Shown here piece by piece: positions 10,344-21,631 of a stretch of DNA of 64,000 nucleotides (positions are counted from its first letter, which is position 1; each line of letters begins with the position of its first letter). A program made the position numbers and the translations under genes. The notes beneath the pieces were generated by a model. That model was not told where the DNA came from, made no database searches, and saw nothing but the letters and a program-made list of their open reading frames with translations. Source of the stretch: Oopsacas minuta (lineage: Eukaryota; Porifera; Hexactinellida; Lyssacinosida; Leucopsacidae); contig JAKMXF010000310.1 of assembly GCA_024704765.1 (NCBI GenBank), positions 1,282,984 to 1,346,983 on the forward strand, written 5' to 3'.

Positions 10344-10504
10344 AGAGTTGATGTATGCATTACTAGACTTAGCAAGTCTAGAGGCGTCCAAAAAGGAGTT
10401 ACTGGATAGAATGTTGCTACATTCCTGCGTTGATATGGAAAATATTTCCAAATATGATCACTTGAAGTTCGAAAACCTAAGTGAAAATTTCGCTACAATT
10501 ATGG
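10344..10504 (+). CDS. probable internal exon of an unknown host gene
   Basis: A 161-bp segment is bounded by a good 3' splice site (TTTCGTTCAG before 10344) and a possible donor (GTATTT from 10505). In the open phase it encodes 53 residues, rich in L, E, D and K (starting ELMYALLDLASLEASKKELL and ending SENFATIM), with no transposase motif. I do not recognise the protein. The following 41 bases could be a very small intron: an open frame of 33 residues ending in TAA near 10650 continues in phase after a weak AG at 10544. The opposite strand also has a plausible terminal exon at 10517-10658 with acceptor TTTACATTTCAG. Both cannot easily be real, so the downstream structure is open. Confidence 0.4.
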
Positions 10505-10659
10505 GTATTTGAAACGTTAAACGCTAATTGTATTCATTAATGAGTTGCTGCTGGTCTCAAAGAACAAGCTTGTGTTGACAAATGGGGCGATAGCAGTAAT
10601 CGCGGTATCGGAAGAGATTTGATGATGAAACATGTCGTGTCGTAAACTCTCAATTGTTC

Positions 10660-11165
10660 TGAAATGTAAATTTTGCGACTTACGGAGCTTTCTAGTCTTT
10701 ATCACAAGGTTTGCCAAAATTTTCACAAGTTTTCCAAACCTTCCTATCATCAAGTGATTTCACTTCTTCGATTGGATTCTAGAATAGACTATAAAATTTC
10801 GCTTCGCTGCTGCGGTTGTCCAAGGCTACTGCAAAACCTTGGTGGCTGGAGCTGGGTGATGATTTACGAAAGTAACTATTCCAACAAGTGAGCGGTACAG
10901 TGCAACCAGCAGAATTGGGCGTGTCAAAAAGGGGACTGGTCATGGGGACTGTACAGTTAGGCTCTCAATTTATTTTTTGTCCTATACAAACGTACCTGTA
11001 GAAGTGGGGCCACCACGTTGAAATGCATTAAGACCTGGGCACACAAGGCGTAATCCTAATTACAATAAGATCAACAATAAGAACAGAACAACTTAGAACA
11101 ACGTTATAATGGAAGAAATAGGAAAACACAATGCAGGCTAAATCTATCCCACTCATATGTCTTTA
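10660..11165. other. unassigned AT-rich stretch
   Basis: Only short ORFs without recognisable domains. I see no terminal repeats or RNA gene. Confidence 0.5.
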
Positions 11166-11292
11166 TAGAGGCGTAGCCCGAGTGTGGCATATGCGGCACA
11201 TGTCGCACTTGATTTGCGTGTGTCCACCAAAAGTTTACATGACAATTCAGAACTTATGCAACACTCTTTGAGTGGCACTAGCTACGCCTCTG
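11166..11292. mobile_element. 127-bp MITE with AGAGGCGTAGC ends
   Basis: Left TAGAGGCGTAGCCCGAGTG and right, inverted, CAGAGGCGTAGCTAGTGCC form imperfect terminal repeats. The CAGAGGCGTA end is common in hAT MITEs. A similar single end occurs at about 58530. No clean 8-bp duplication is seen. Confidence 0.5.
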
Positions 11293-11499
11293 TTTCTATG
11301 CTATGTAGATTTAATCTACTGCGCGTTAAATAAGGGTAAATGCTTACCACTCATGGTAATACTTTATTAATGAGGAATAAGTGACAATCAAGTAAAGTGA
11401 GGTAAAAGTACAGTATATCACAATTGGGGTCTCCAAATAAAAAAGGGTACCAAGCCCCCCAACTCTACGCTTTGCACTTTGTATCTTATCAGCAATCTA

Positions 11500-12230
11500 C
11501 TGGGCCGCTTGCGCATCCTCTATTTTACTGCATAATTCAAGAACACGATTATAACTTCTTCCTTTGATATACGACACTGATTGACCAACCAGGATAGGTG
11601 TTCAACCCCGCAATAAGGTCTTTTATAACAGTGAATCTTCCAGGCCATTTCCAAAGAATGGTCAGATAATGAAATTTCTTGGTGTAAAGAAATCTCTCTA
11701 GATAGCCACATCGGATAACACCTGTCGGAATATTTCTGTATGAGCTGCTACACAAATATTCAGACAGCTTTTGTTCGATGGAATACTCCGGGCTCTTAGC
11801 AGTTGAGTGAGACAAAATAATTGGGGATTCCAACGAGTGGTGACTGGAATAAATATCGCAAGCTCTTTATCGTAGTTATCAACTTGCAATAGTCGAAAAG
11901 ATCCACAGGAAGGAATATGATCTCCCAAGTAGTTTAATAGCAGCAGCATTTTCCGTAACCAAAGAAAGTACTTTCTCCTCCCTAATCTCTCCTATCTTCT
12001 CATGAATAAGCTCAGCCATGTATGATCTCATGTGAGCGTGAATGCTTGCGTCAATTCTCCCACTGAAGACAGTGCCAGGACAAATGGCCACAAATGTAAT
12101 AAGACACTTGTCCTTGAAACTCCATCTGTCGAGTTGTCATCAGGCCGACGACCTGTACACACTCTATTTTGCAGTATCCCCGCCATTGGCAAACTGATTC
12201 TTCTTGTTCAGCATTCTATAACCGAATTAA
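11500..12230 (-). pseudogene. hAT-type transposase relic
   Basis: Minus-strand fragments in changing frames keep the order expected for a hAT core: a block ending VLSLVTENAAAIK (near 11960-12010), then a DNYDKELA block, and IPVTTRWNPQLFCLTQLLRAR (near 11790-11855), the hAT TRWNS-type motif. The more C-terminal part (11549-11790) includes a FHYLTILWKWPGRF block. Many indels; no N-terminal BED finger or C-terminal dimerisation motif survives. No terminal repeats were found. Confidence 0.65.
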
Positions 12231-12282
12231 TGCTGTTCTGAGCATTCAATGAAGAAAGTACGTGCATAAAAACCTTGAAGAA

Positions 12283-14277
12283 AACAGTGGGCATTTAGGT
12301 GGAAATAGGAAAATTTCAGTTACCGCTGATCATGAATTCATTATCTCTATATTGAATTCAGCGTTCTGTAAAACCTAAGAAAACAAATTTTCATATTGAT
12401 TCAAATATTTTCTAGGGGTGGTTAAGTTTAGGCCAGCATCAGAATCCGACTTTAGGAATCTAAATCCTGGCGGTATGAAGTATATGAATTGACTTCAATG
12501 AAGCAATACAGGTATAGGTAGTTGAAATTGATTAGATTTCTTTTAGAACATTTAAATTGATATATAGGTTCGTCAAAAAATTGCCTATGACCCTCCCAAC
12601 GAGACTTCATCATGTTTTCGTGGGCTAATTTAATTGATATGGACCGGACAATAATAATTTGTCAAGTCCGTCATCTAATAAGTGGTGGAACATGTCCTAT
12701 TCGTTACGGATTATGTCTTTGCATCAATAATGTATATAATGTATATTTAATAACTAGTGCGCTTTGCTTGCGATGTAGCTGCGCGACTTCTTCGTACTTC
12801 AGGTTAGCTGAAGTATGGAACAGCAAAATCTTTTACTGGTATCGCTACTCGACGGGCATACTCGGCACTTCGTACATCAAATATTTAAAATAGGGAAATT
12901 GTATTACCCATGGTCTATAGATATCACATTTAATGGGTTTAGTAGGTAACACTGGAGCTCTTGCGTGAAATTTGGTTATTCTCTCCATACTCTGTGACTC
13001 GTGTATTAAAAATTCAAGACCTCAAAATTAGGAAATTTAAATTTTAGTACAGTAATGATCAAGTAAAATTACATGATGAATTTGCAATTGTTAAAAGTGA
13101 GACGCCAGTACTTTTGAAATATTATGGGGTACCTGTGATTCAAATCTCACCTATTTATCATTCATTCATATTGGCTGAGCAGTAGCGAATAATGCCATTT
13201 TGGAAAATCCAAGTTGATAGGTTTCGCTAAGTGGCACAGGATTGGAAATTTTCAAACTGATTAATGAGTATTTCATGGAAAATTAGAAACTGTTTATCAT
13301 AATACATAGATTCGAATTTGATACCAGACATCCTCTAATAACAATGCTTTCAGCATCGCCGATCAAAAATAGACCCACTATAGCGATATGGTTATGGACA
13401 TTTTAGTTATGGCCGGCTACTTTTGTCTGGGCAGGCTAGATTATGCAAGTTTGGGCCGCGCAGTACACTTTGCTGATATTGGTATGACGATATATCCTAA
13501 AAATTCAAACACGATGCTATTTATTAAATTTGTTGATCAAATCAAAGGGAAGGTATCTATGAGTAATGAATATATAACTAACTTGTTTAGAATCAGTATA
13601 TGCTTATATACATTTTATCTAATCTCGACATAATCCAACCATATTCTGAAATTCTTCTAAAAATAACGAGGAAAGAAAGTAAAATTTCATCCAACACATA
13701 TACACAGATATAACATATCCATACCTACTGAGTGATTGCTTCGCTTATCCTACACAGTATGTTTAGCATTAGACTCTATTCTGACTTTTTGCTGCATGAA
13801 AGGCTGGAAAATATCTCTGGAAACAAGCTTTCGTTCAAAGTTTCACCACATTGGGAATCATTTAGATCACATGGGTTACAAAAATTCATAATTTACGTAC
13901 CATTAACACCCAATCATCACTATTACAAACCAAAAGCGACAAAGCATCTCCAGTGTGTCACCACATTAGTCCATCCAATGTAATAAGGATGGATCATGGA
14001 TATAAAAATCTGAAAATTTTAACTCTTCTGTGTATCGAGGCGCGTAGTTCCGAATATATTCGGTCGCGTAGGAACCAATTTTAGCTGCTTAATAACACTT
14101 AAGCTAACCCGGAGTACTAAGCTATAATTCAAACAAGGTAAAACTGGATCAAATCTTTCCAAATGTTATTTTGATATTGCAAATCGATTATCAATCATCG
14201 ATATACTATAGAATGAAATTTCATACACATAAATTCAAGATAAACATCTATTTCCACTGCCATTAACGTCCACTGTG
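12283..14277. mobile_element. non-autonomous element with RAG1/Transib-like ends and 5-bp duplication
   Basis: The left end at 12283 reads AACAGTGGGCATTTA then GGTGGAAATAGG. The right end, read inward from 14277, is CACAGTGGACGTTAATGG then AGTGGAAATAG. The flanking 5 bases are identical (AAGAA at 12278-12282 and 14278-14282), the duplication length of Transib. No transposase is recognisable inside. The element holds Helitron-like segments (12754 to about 13300, and about 13880-14125) and unassigned ORFs. It shares its termini with the coding element at 1331-5595. Confidence 0.65.
12754..13300 (-). repeat. Helitron-like copy, 3' end at 12754
   Basis: On the minus strand it ends GCAAGCAAAGCGCACTAG followed by T. 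Internal words CTCGGCACTTCG, TGGTCTATAGAT and GGCTGAGCAGTA recur in the copy at 5731. There is no coding sequence. The 5' boundary is approximate. Confidence 0.45.
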
Positions 14278-14364
14278 AAGAATGGATCTTAAAATCCAAA
14301 GATGATGCTTTGTGGGAATAGGAATCAAGATAAGGGTTCAGGGGATCAGTCTGGCATGTTGAAG

Positions 14365-14462
14365 TCATTTGTGTCCGAAAAATTCATAGATTCTTGCCTC
14401 TTTCTGAATTTCGCGAGCAAAGGTTTGCTCGCCAATTTCCAAAATTTGTGCCTTAGATGGCC
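14365..14462 (-). CDS. host gene A, terminal exon (exon 3 of at least 3)
   Basis: The acceptor TCTTTTTCAG lies directly before 14462. The exon adds two bases to the last codon of exon 2 and then encodes about 31 residues ending QKEARIYEFFGHK and TGA at 14365. The exon and the 20 bases after it contain no GT, so no downstream donor is available and it is probably terminal. Helix-forming, charged composition suggests a short coiled or amphipathic tail. It does not resemble any transposase. I do not recognise the protein. The phase fit to exon 2 is exact. Confidence 0.65.
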
Positions 14463-14936
14463 CTGAAAAAGATGTTTACCTTAAGTAAGACAGTGGAACA
14501 TTACAGTAGATGACGCGTTATCTAGGTTGTGATGTCGTTGAAACGTGCTTTTGCAATACTGACAAGTTTCTAATTTCTTAGTACTATTAATATCCACCAT
14601 GAAATATATGTAGTGTTTCACACCAAATTTTTTGAAATGTGAGGTTTAAATTCTAGAGAGTACTGAGTGAACTAATCAGTCAAGGCAATGAGGAATTCCA
14701 GGAATAAAGAACAAAGCAAGAATTATAATTTTTCACAACTAAGAAAATTCTAGGAAATACACACAGGTATAAAGTGCAGGGCGATCGATCTAACTTGAGG
14801 ATTCTAGATATATAGTTGCATGAAATTTGATATCATTTCATTGTTTCTATTGATTTCAGTTACTTTTCACCTTCCAATTTAAAATTAGGCATTTGTTCTA
14901 AAGAAAATTCACCATTGAAATTCGTCATAAACTTTA
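14463..14936. other. intron sequence of gene A, nothing recognised
   Basis: AT-rich sequence without ORFs of note or terminal repeats. Confidence 0.4.
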
Positions 14937-15130
14937 TGTACTGGAATTTATCCTACAGCTGCACTTGCTGAAATATGTTATAATCTCTATGTGATGGAAT
15001 ATGTCCTAAAGCTGTATGTGCTGGAATAAGTCCTAAAACTCCATATCGTGGATTTATCGAAATCTATAGGCACTGGAATTAGTGCCAAAGCTGTATGTAC
15101 TGGATAAAATCCTATAAGTCTTTGTAATCG
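14937..15130. repeat. degenerate tandem array, unit about 27 bp
   Basis: Six to seven imperfect units resembling TGCTGGAATAAGTCCTAAAG with a short variable tail follow each other directly. Unit spacing varies from about 23 to 30 bases. Confidence 0.65.
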
Positions 15131-15729
15131 AGTTTGTCCCAAATTCAATATTAGGATGGTTGTGGAAGACCTTCCATTTGATTAGTGTCTATCTTTATAT
15201 GACCAGTTCCACAGAGCTCTTAGCCATTCGATGGTTGTTGGTGGGTGGAATTCAACTTCAATTATATGAAATTTTACAGGAAGGATATCAAAACTGACAA
15301 CATTAATATGACAATATCCGTGATAGGACATAACGCGAAATGACATAAAGCTAGATATTAACCACAGGTAACGAAAATGGTTTTGAATTTGAAGATTTAA
15401 ATGATAATAAGCGAGTTACTCTATTAAGCGGTATGATATTAAACGGGCTCCACTGTACAATTATAACACTTACGATAGAAAATACATGTATGAAGACAAG
15501 AGGATGTAAGGTAATAAGAGAACTGAGAAACAGTATTCATCTTGAGATTGAATAAATCAGGGTGAAGAAAAACCAGCATAAAAAAGATCAGGATAGATCT
15601 AAACACACGCCAACCACCATGTTTGGGTGCCCTTGATGATATCACTTCGCTTCTTCGTTCTCATTGCGCAACATGGATTCTATAATAGTGAGTTCGCATA
15701 GAATTTTTCACAGTTGAATCGACCTTACG
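15131..15729. other. intron sequence of gene A, nothing recognised
   Basis: A strong minus-strand donor-like site (ATC then GTAAGTG, at about 15476) lacks a convincing exon upstream of it. No transposon ends were seen. Confidence 0.4.
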
Positions 15730-16100
15730 TCTATAAAATTAAAACGCAATTAATGTATGTGTGTATATAAATGTTTGTACATCTAGAATTGTTTGAAGAA
15801 ACTGGAAAACTGCTGATTTTTGGCAAACAAGGGGTGTTTTGGGTCTGGCATGGACATTTATCCGAGGCACAAAGTGCAGAGATTACTAACCAGAGCGACA
15901 TAGCATCTCCAGAGTAACTACAGAAGGCCATTCAATATAATTTGGATGAATCATGGATAATAAAATCTAAAAACTATTCTGTGAATTAGAAACACGTAGT
16001 GCCAAGTATATTCTGTCGGGCAGCGACCAATAATACCATTACATTCAGTTGTTTAATACTTAAGCTAACGCGTAGCAAACAAGCAAGCGAAACGAGATAG
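15730..16100 (+). repeat. short Helitron-like copy with both ends
   Basis: Begins TCTATAAAATTAAAACGCAA followed by a GT-rich run, and ends GCAAGCGAAACGAGATAG before T. A start of the type TCTATACTATTAAACGCAAT is also seen at 42898. No coding sequence. It is about 370 bp, so it is a non-autonomous derivative. Confidence 0.5.
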
Positions 16101-16504
16101 TGAATAAGATTCGTAAATCTATTTAAGAAATTACTGAAATATACAGTAAACAATGGATTTAGCGACCAATCACTTATAAAGACTCATCTAGCTTTCCCAG
16201 AATCTTGCAGCATTATTCTGTACAAACCATATCTGGGGTATAACGCCTTCTCAGATAACGACACATTGAAGTTAATGACATATTTTTATGCTTGTTCCAT
16301 GTAAATCCCATCGGATATCACTACTTTGGGCGGTCTGTACTATGGACTTCAGAAAAGTGTACTAATTAGTAAATTATTCAGATTTTAATAATTGATTGAA
16401 TTCCAAACCAATTAATATCTCCCGTGAGTGGATCAACAGCGCCTGGCTTCTTACAAAAATGCATATCGAAGCTATTGTACGTACATTGTAATTCTAAAAT
16501 TTCC

Positions 16505-18330
16505 ATCGTCATGGATTTCGAGCGGAGTTGGCAAAGGAAGCGCGTTTCTTTGGCAAAAAATACGAAATTTTGAAGGAGCTTGATGCAGGAGCTAAGCGAC
16601 CATTCTTGGAGCAAAACCATGTTATTTTACATGTGACCCTAAGTGGATTTTTGAAGAATTTGGAGATGATTGAAACTTCCATTGCAAGTGGATTAAATCT
16701 TGATTCGAAGAGACAAAGCTGTATCGATAACATAGGTAGACATTGCACTGCTTGAGTGATTTCGTTGATGGAAGAGCACAGCTTCAGATGAGTCAGTCAC
16801 ACTGGTCCCTTCCGTTTAGAAAAGTCGAAATGAATCGCGGAGAAACTGAAAGTATGAAATGTGCCTTGCTACCTCAACCTGTGCTCCTTGATCTGAACTA
16901 GATAGATCATTAGAGGAAGCGCCATAACAACACTAGCCGTCAAATCTCGGGTAAGAGCCAATCAACAGATCACGCTGGTACTGACAACTGGATATCAACG
17001 CAACTAAAACTTATCAGAGACAAGTTCGAAGACAAGGATATTTTCAATGCTGATGAGACTTGGTTATTCTGGAAGACAACACCAGAGAGAACTTTGTCTT
17101 TCCTAGGAGACTAGTGCAAGGGAGACAAGCGCTCTAAGGAACGCCTCACTCAATTGGAATCAGCTAGTGCGATTGGGGAGAGGTTTCCGCTACTCGTTAT
17201 TGGAAATAGTAAGTGCCCCCACTGTTTCCGAGGCGTTCTGAAACTTCCAGTGGAGTATGATGCCAATCGGAGCGGCATAGATGACAAGTGAGATGGTTGA
17301 GAAATGGCTAAGGAAGGTGAACAATTCCATAACATCTGACGACAGGAAAATCGCCATGATTCTCGGTAACTTCTCAGGTCATCCGAACCTTAACTTGTCC
17401 CATGTCAACCATGTCAAGCTTTTCTTTCTCTCACCCAATACAACTGTATGACTCAGCCCATAGACGCAGGTATCATCAAGAACCTCAAGCACCACTTCCG
17501 CCGGTTTCTTGTTAGGAAGCGTTTATTGGCAGTTGATTCTGAAAGGAGTTCAAGTTTAAATTGCTCAAGGCCTTGGACTGGCTGAAAATATCCTGGGATA
17601 ATGTCACCGATACAACCATAAAGCATTGCTATCAGCATGTTGGGCTTAAGGATTTGCCTGCCACTGAGGAAACCTCAGCACCTGACACGTCAATTTGGAG
17701 CAGTGCTGAAGAAGATGGATGTGTGTCGGATGGCTTAGCATTTGAGGACTATGTTGCTCTAGGTGATGGTGTAGCAATTGGGCCAGGCGTAAATTCAGGC
17801 CGTAGCAACCAAAATCAAAGTGATCAGGTTAACTCAACCAACCTGCTGAGTTGTCAGGTAACTTGACCAACTCGACAGAGTTGTCTGGTTAACTTGGCCA
17901 ACCTGAATAACGGTCAAGTTAACTTGACCAACCAGGCTGATTGGTCAGGTTAACTTAGCCTCTGACTGAGTGGTACTATATTGGGGAAATTAGGTAACCA
18001 AAATGGTCAGGTTGAAACCTGACTAAACTGACCAGTGGCTACGGTCCTGAAATGGTCTCGAAGTTGACGATGTCCTAAATAGTCTGCACCCTCCAAGTCA
18101 TGACGATGTTGGTATCGAAAATGACGACAATGAATATCCCCTCAATATCCATGCTCCGTCATTCCACACTGCTGTCTCATGCCTTGACACCGTTATGAGG
18201 TTCTTGCGCACCCTCCCATGCTCAGAGTTACGGATTCAGTTTGTCAGCGAACACAAAAACCTCTTGGCAGAAAGTCAGCTTAATCGACAGCAGTTGGCCT
18301 CAATAACTAGCCTTTTCAAGTCAAACTAAT
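16505..18330 (+). pseudogene. Tigger-like transposase pseudogene
   Basis: The N-terminal CENP-B-type helix-turn-helix is at 16520-16740 (KKYEILKELDAGA). The DDE_1 core follows in several frames: IFNADETWLFWK near 17040-17075, KGDKRSKERLTQLES near 17115-17160 and LPVEYDANRSG near 17240-17275. A QPIDAGIIKN-type block lies near 17455-17490, and the C-terminal MLKALDWLKISWDNVT starts at 17561. The last residues end at about 18330 after the inserted MITE. Numerous stops and indels make it inactive. Domain order and spacing agree with Jerky/Tigger proteins. Confidence 0.85.
17800..18044 (-). mobile_element. 245-bp repeat full of GGTCAGGTTAAC words, in the Tigger
   Basis: The ends CCGTAGCAAC and, inverted, CCGTAGCCACTGGTCAG enclose about eight copies of GTCAGGTTAACTTGACCAAC-like words in both orientations. 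Truncated relatives are at 38393-38490 and 40275-40350. It interrupts the Tigger C-terminus. Confidence 0.6.
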
Positions 18331-18768
18331 TATATTCATGGCATTATTATAACCATAATACAACAACATAGTATCGTATAACATGAAAAAATTTGGGGAT
18401 CATCAGGTATATTATGCATATTAAAAGTTTCCTCGGATATAGCGACCTTTTTTGCCTTCCCAAACGAGTGTCGTTAAATTCAATGTTTACTGTATTGGCA
18501 TTATTCTAATAATGGGTCATGATATTAGCATATTTTGGGAATAAAAGGATTGATAACTAAATAAAGAAGTAAATACATATAAGATAGGGGTCCGTTTGCC
18601 AGAGTGATGCTAATTAATGATATCCGCCAGACTATTGTAATGCAATACCTGGCAATAATCTATTAAACGTTTCAACTAAAGTTCATACGTAGTTAAGTTT
18701 GAACTTAGTACTGACTTCTTAGTGAATACAGCGGCTCATGTCAAAGTTATATTAATGAACATACTCAC

Positions 18769-18908
18769 CAAAGATACCTTGTCTAGGTCGATTGATATGG
18801 CCTATCGGTGTCAAAATCGGCTTACTTGAAGAAATGTTTCTGAAGTTTAGAGAATGAGAAGTAGATTGACAAGTCATACTCATCAATTGAACAGTAGAGT
18901 CCATATTT
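18769..18908 (-). CDS. host gene A, exon 2
   Basis: A 140-bp exon between acceptor TTTTCTTACAG (before 18908) and donor GTGAGTATG (from 18768). It supplies one base to the codon begun by exon 1, then 46 codons and one extra base. The residues include MDSTVQLMSMTCQSTSHS and PILTPIGHINRPRQGIFG, Ser/Thr/Pro-rich, with no transposase similarity. Both splice sites match the style of the other exons, and the phase fits exon 1 at 36760-37049 and exon 3 at 14365-14462. Function unknown. Confidence 0.65.
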
Positions 18909-18940
18909 CTGTAAGAAAACATAAAATATATATACAAATA

Positions 18941-19448
18941 CAGTCAAATCAGGTTAATTGAGACATAGGTTAATCGGAAACCGCTTAATTGGGTAAATCT
19001 ATAGGAACGGGATCATTCCATCAAAGGTAACCCAAATTTTGAGTTAATCGAGACAAACTCAGGTTAATAGGTACAAACTCAGCTAGTCGAGTGAAAAAAT
19101 TACGAACTCAATTAAGCTGAAATTCCTCTTGATTCTAGAACTAAATAAGTGTCCAAAACTTTGATAAATAATGATTAAGTTACCAGTAATTGGTATAATC
19201 TTTTTTCTATATACTAACAAATATTATCAATATTGTTCCACAGAAGGCGTCAAACGATCCTCAAATATAAATTTCGTAATTTGGTATGGATTACCACACC
19301 ATACGATAGATAAATTGCTGAAGGAGGCTTTCATTGAAATAATTGAGAAAAACTAGAAATATAGCATCGAAAATTCTCCTGTAAATTGGTAACTCAACTT
19401 AATCGTGGCAAAATGCATCGAACCAATGTGTCCCGATTAACCGAGGAC
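18941..19448. repeat. pogo-type MITE or remnant with GGTTAATNGAGACA repeats
   Basis: Starts CAGTCAAATCAGGTTAATTG after TA. It has several subterminal words of the form GGTTAATNGAGACA, and inverted relatives (TGTCCCGATTAACCGAGGAC) at about 19427-19448. The right end is incomplete. Confidence 0.45.
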
Positions 19449-19609
19449 ATCATTTCATATATTGCATATATCGCAGAATGCTAAAACTCTTAAAGTTTTG
19501 TATACAATCATTTCAAATTTGCAACACCCCAAGTACTTAACCTCTAACAAACTTTCTCTAAATATGAAAATATCAAAACAAGTATCTTTGCGAAAAATCA
19601 TAAATTTCC

Positions 19610-20425
19610 CATACATACATGGGAGACGCTGCATTTGTCAGAATGGTTATTTATCGAGTTTTGACTTTATCAGAATGGTTTTACTGTGCTCTGATTTGGG
19701 AGAATCTATTTTGCATTTTGGTTTACTTATTACTTAAATGTCAATCATTACTATATGACTCAAAATAAATAACTATGAGAATAAACGTATTTGGGCATGA
19801 TGTGTTCCCTGTGAGTAGGATAGCTAGTGAATATTTGGAACATACCCTCTATCGTAAATCAGCATATCGGACAAGGTTTATAGAAAAACAATCTTTCATA
19901 TCATCAATAGATAAAGTAGTAAAGTTACAAAAATAGTGGTAGAAAGGACGGAATTTAAACCTAGGACGGGATCATGAAGGGATATTTCTTGGATTAGCTA
20001 TAAATTTGGTTATATGAGTAGTTGATCGGGGATTTGAATACGAACCAAATGGTGATCGAAATTTTCTCTTCTAATAGTTATACCATGGTCTGAAGTGTGA
20101 GATACGGTGTTATAAATTAGGGAGAAGAAGAAGACAGTGTTTAACTGTCATTATTGTTTTGGAACCGACCGTAATTGTGTCTAGATATTTTCACCGATAG
20201 AGAAATTGGGAGTAGGGAGTTTTTCGAAATTTACTCAGTTCCAAATGTGTCTTTTTGTTTCATAGAAATACAATCTTTTCAAAAAAATAAACAACTAAAT
20301 GGTGTCGAAAATACATGCAAAAACACATTCTCCCAAATCGGAGCACAATAAACAACGATAAAAACCATTCTGACAAACTCAGAACTCGAGAACCTGATAA
20401 ATAACAACTTCAATATTCTGCCGAA
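19610..20425. mobile_element. non-autonomous element with about 110-bp inverted arms
   Basis: The left arm 19620-19735 and right arm 20285-20420 are inverted copies sharing GTCAGAATGGTT and GATTTGGGAGAAT. The same GTCAGAATGG word forms the ends of the MULE at 22.3-25.8 kb, so it is probably a MULE-derived MITE. The 550-bp centre has no gene. Confidence 0.5.
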
Positions 20426-21376
20426 CGCACGCGTCCCATTATATCTGAGTTGATTGTCCATGATTTCGTATTATTATTCCTATGAATATATCCATGGTCC
20501 AAAATTTATACTATGAACAATTATGGTTGATAATTCAAAACATCCAGTAAGTACATAGAAAATGCAGAAGTAAATCTCATTTTCTTGAATATTGGTACAA
20601 ATATCTTCTCTGCCAACACATCATTTGAAAATTCAAAAATAAATGAGGTCATTTGAGGATATCATAAAAATTTGACATTGCTTCAAAGATTGGAAATATA
20701 ATTTATAATTATACGACACTGTGTCCCACTTGTGCTGTCCAGAGTTAAGCGGAGTTAAATGGATAATGGACAAAGTCCGAGTGTTGGTGTACGTATATGA
20801 GCAGTATGCATATGGTAATATTTCCGAATGTTCCAGTTGCAGTATTGATTACACTAGAGGGTCGGTGGGAAAGTGTGACTGTTGGCCAGTGCTTACTCGG
20901 TAAACGAGGGTAATTTCCAAAAATATTCAGATCTAAGTCATTAAAATATGCTTGACATGTTCAATGTGATTTTTTGAGTTTAATTGAACTTATGATTTAT
21001 AATTGATTTATTGGAAATCGATCATTTGTAAATATATCAATAAATAATATATTTATTAAATTCCAATTGAAAATGATTGAACTGATTGAAGTGATTGAAT
21101 TTGTGCTGATATTACGAATGAATTTTGATCTAATGGACTTAAATCATCAAAAGATCGTAGAACAAGGTAAATTTATGAAAATGATCTATAGATACCTGTA
21201 TTCAAAAGAGCACTGATGATAAAATTTTATGAATATTTCAAATATACATTGAGAATCGTCAAAACTATGGTGAATCAGATGGCGAATTGATAATACATTT
21301 CTAACATCCCATGCCATTGTATTACATTTTAAATGATATAATTGAAGAATATCGCACAATCTTGAAAATTTGCATA
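20426..21376. other. unassigned AT-rich stretch
   Basis: One 60-codon ORF at 20721-20903 shows no known motif. No terminal repeats. Confidence 0.4.
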
Positions 21377-21559
21377 CAGTGAAACCTCGTTATTAAGAGC
21401 ATATTCGAAACGAATTTCTTGTTAAGACGAACAGAATATTACACAATGTTAATAAGTACAATGGTTATTCAATTGTTCGTATTCCGGTAAATAAGTACTC
21501 CGGATAAGGAGTGCAAATCTCGACAGTCCCTTGCTGTACGTATTAACGAGGATCTACAG
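21377..21559. mobile_element. 183-bp pogo-type MITE
   Basis: Inverted ends CAGTGAAACCTCGTTATTAAG and CTGTAGATCCTCGTTAATAC, both flanked by TA. It shares the internal words CTCCGGATAAGGAGT and CAGTCCC with the MITE at 54622. Same family as 33817-33998. Confidence 0.7.
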
Positions 21560-21631
21560 TATAATTGGCATCGTCGCATTGGTACGGGACATCATATATA
21601 AATTTTTACAAGCGTCTGAGAAGTCTGGTAC

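Larger units (their letters stand above)
16144..18492 (+). mobile_element. Tigger-like (pogo superfamily) transposon
   Basis: Inverted ends CAGTAAACAATGGATTTAGC at 16144 and CAGTAAACATTGAATTTAAC (read inward from 18492), flanked by TA at 16142-16143 and 18493-18494. The 2.35-kb length is normal for Tigger. It lies in an intron of gene A and has a 245-bp element inserted at 17800-18044. Confidence 0.85.

Noticed and set aside
13120-13150. GATTCAAATCTCACC looked like a tRNA T-arm.
   Set aside because: No acceptor stem or other arms at the right distances; it is part of a Helitron-like repeat.
13388-13633. 81-codon ORF inside the element at 12283-14277.
   Set aside because: No motif and no splice sites, so not supported as coding.
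16378-16748. Minus-strand ORFs over the Tigger N-terminus.
   Set aside because: They are antisense shadows of the helix-turn-helix coding region at 16520-16740.
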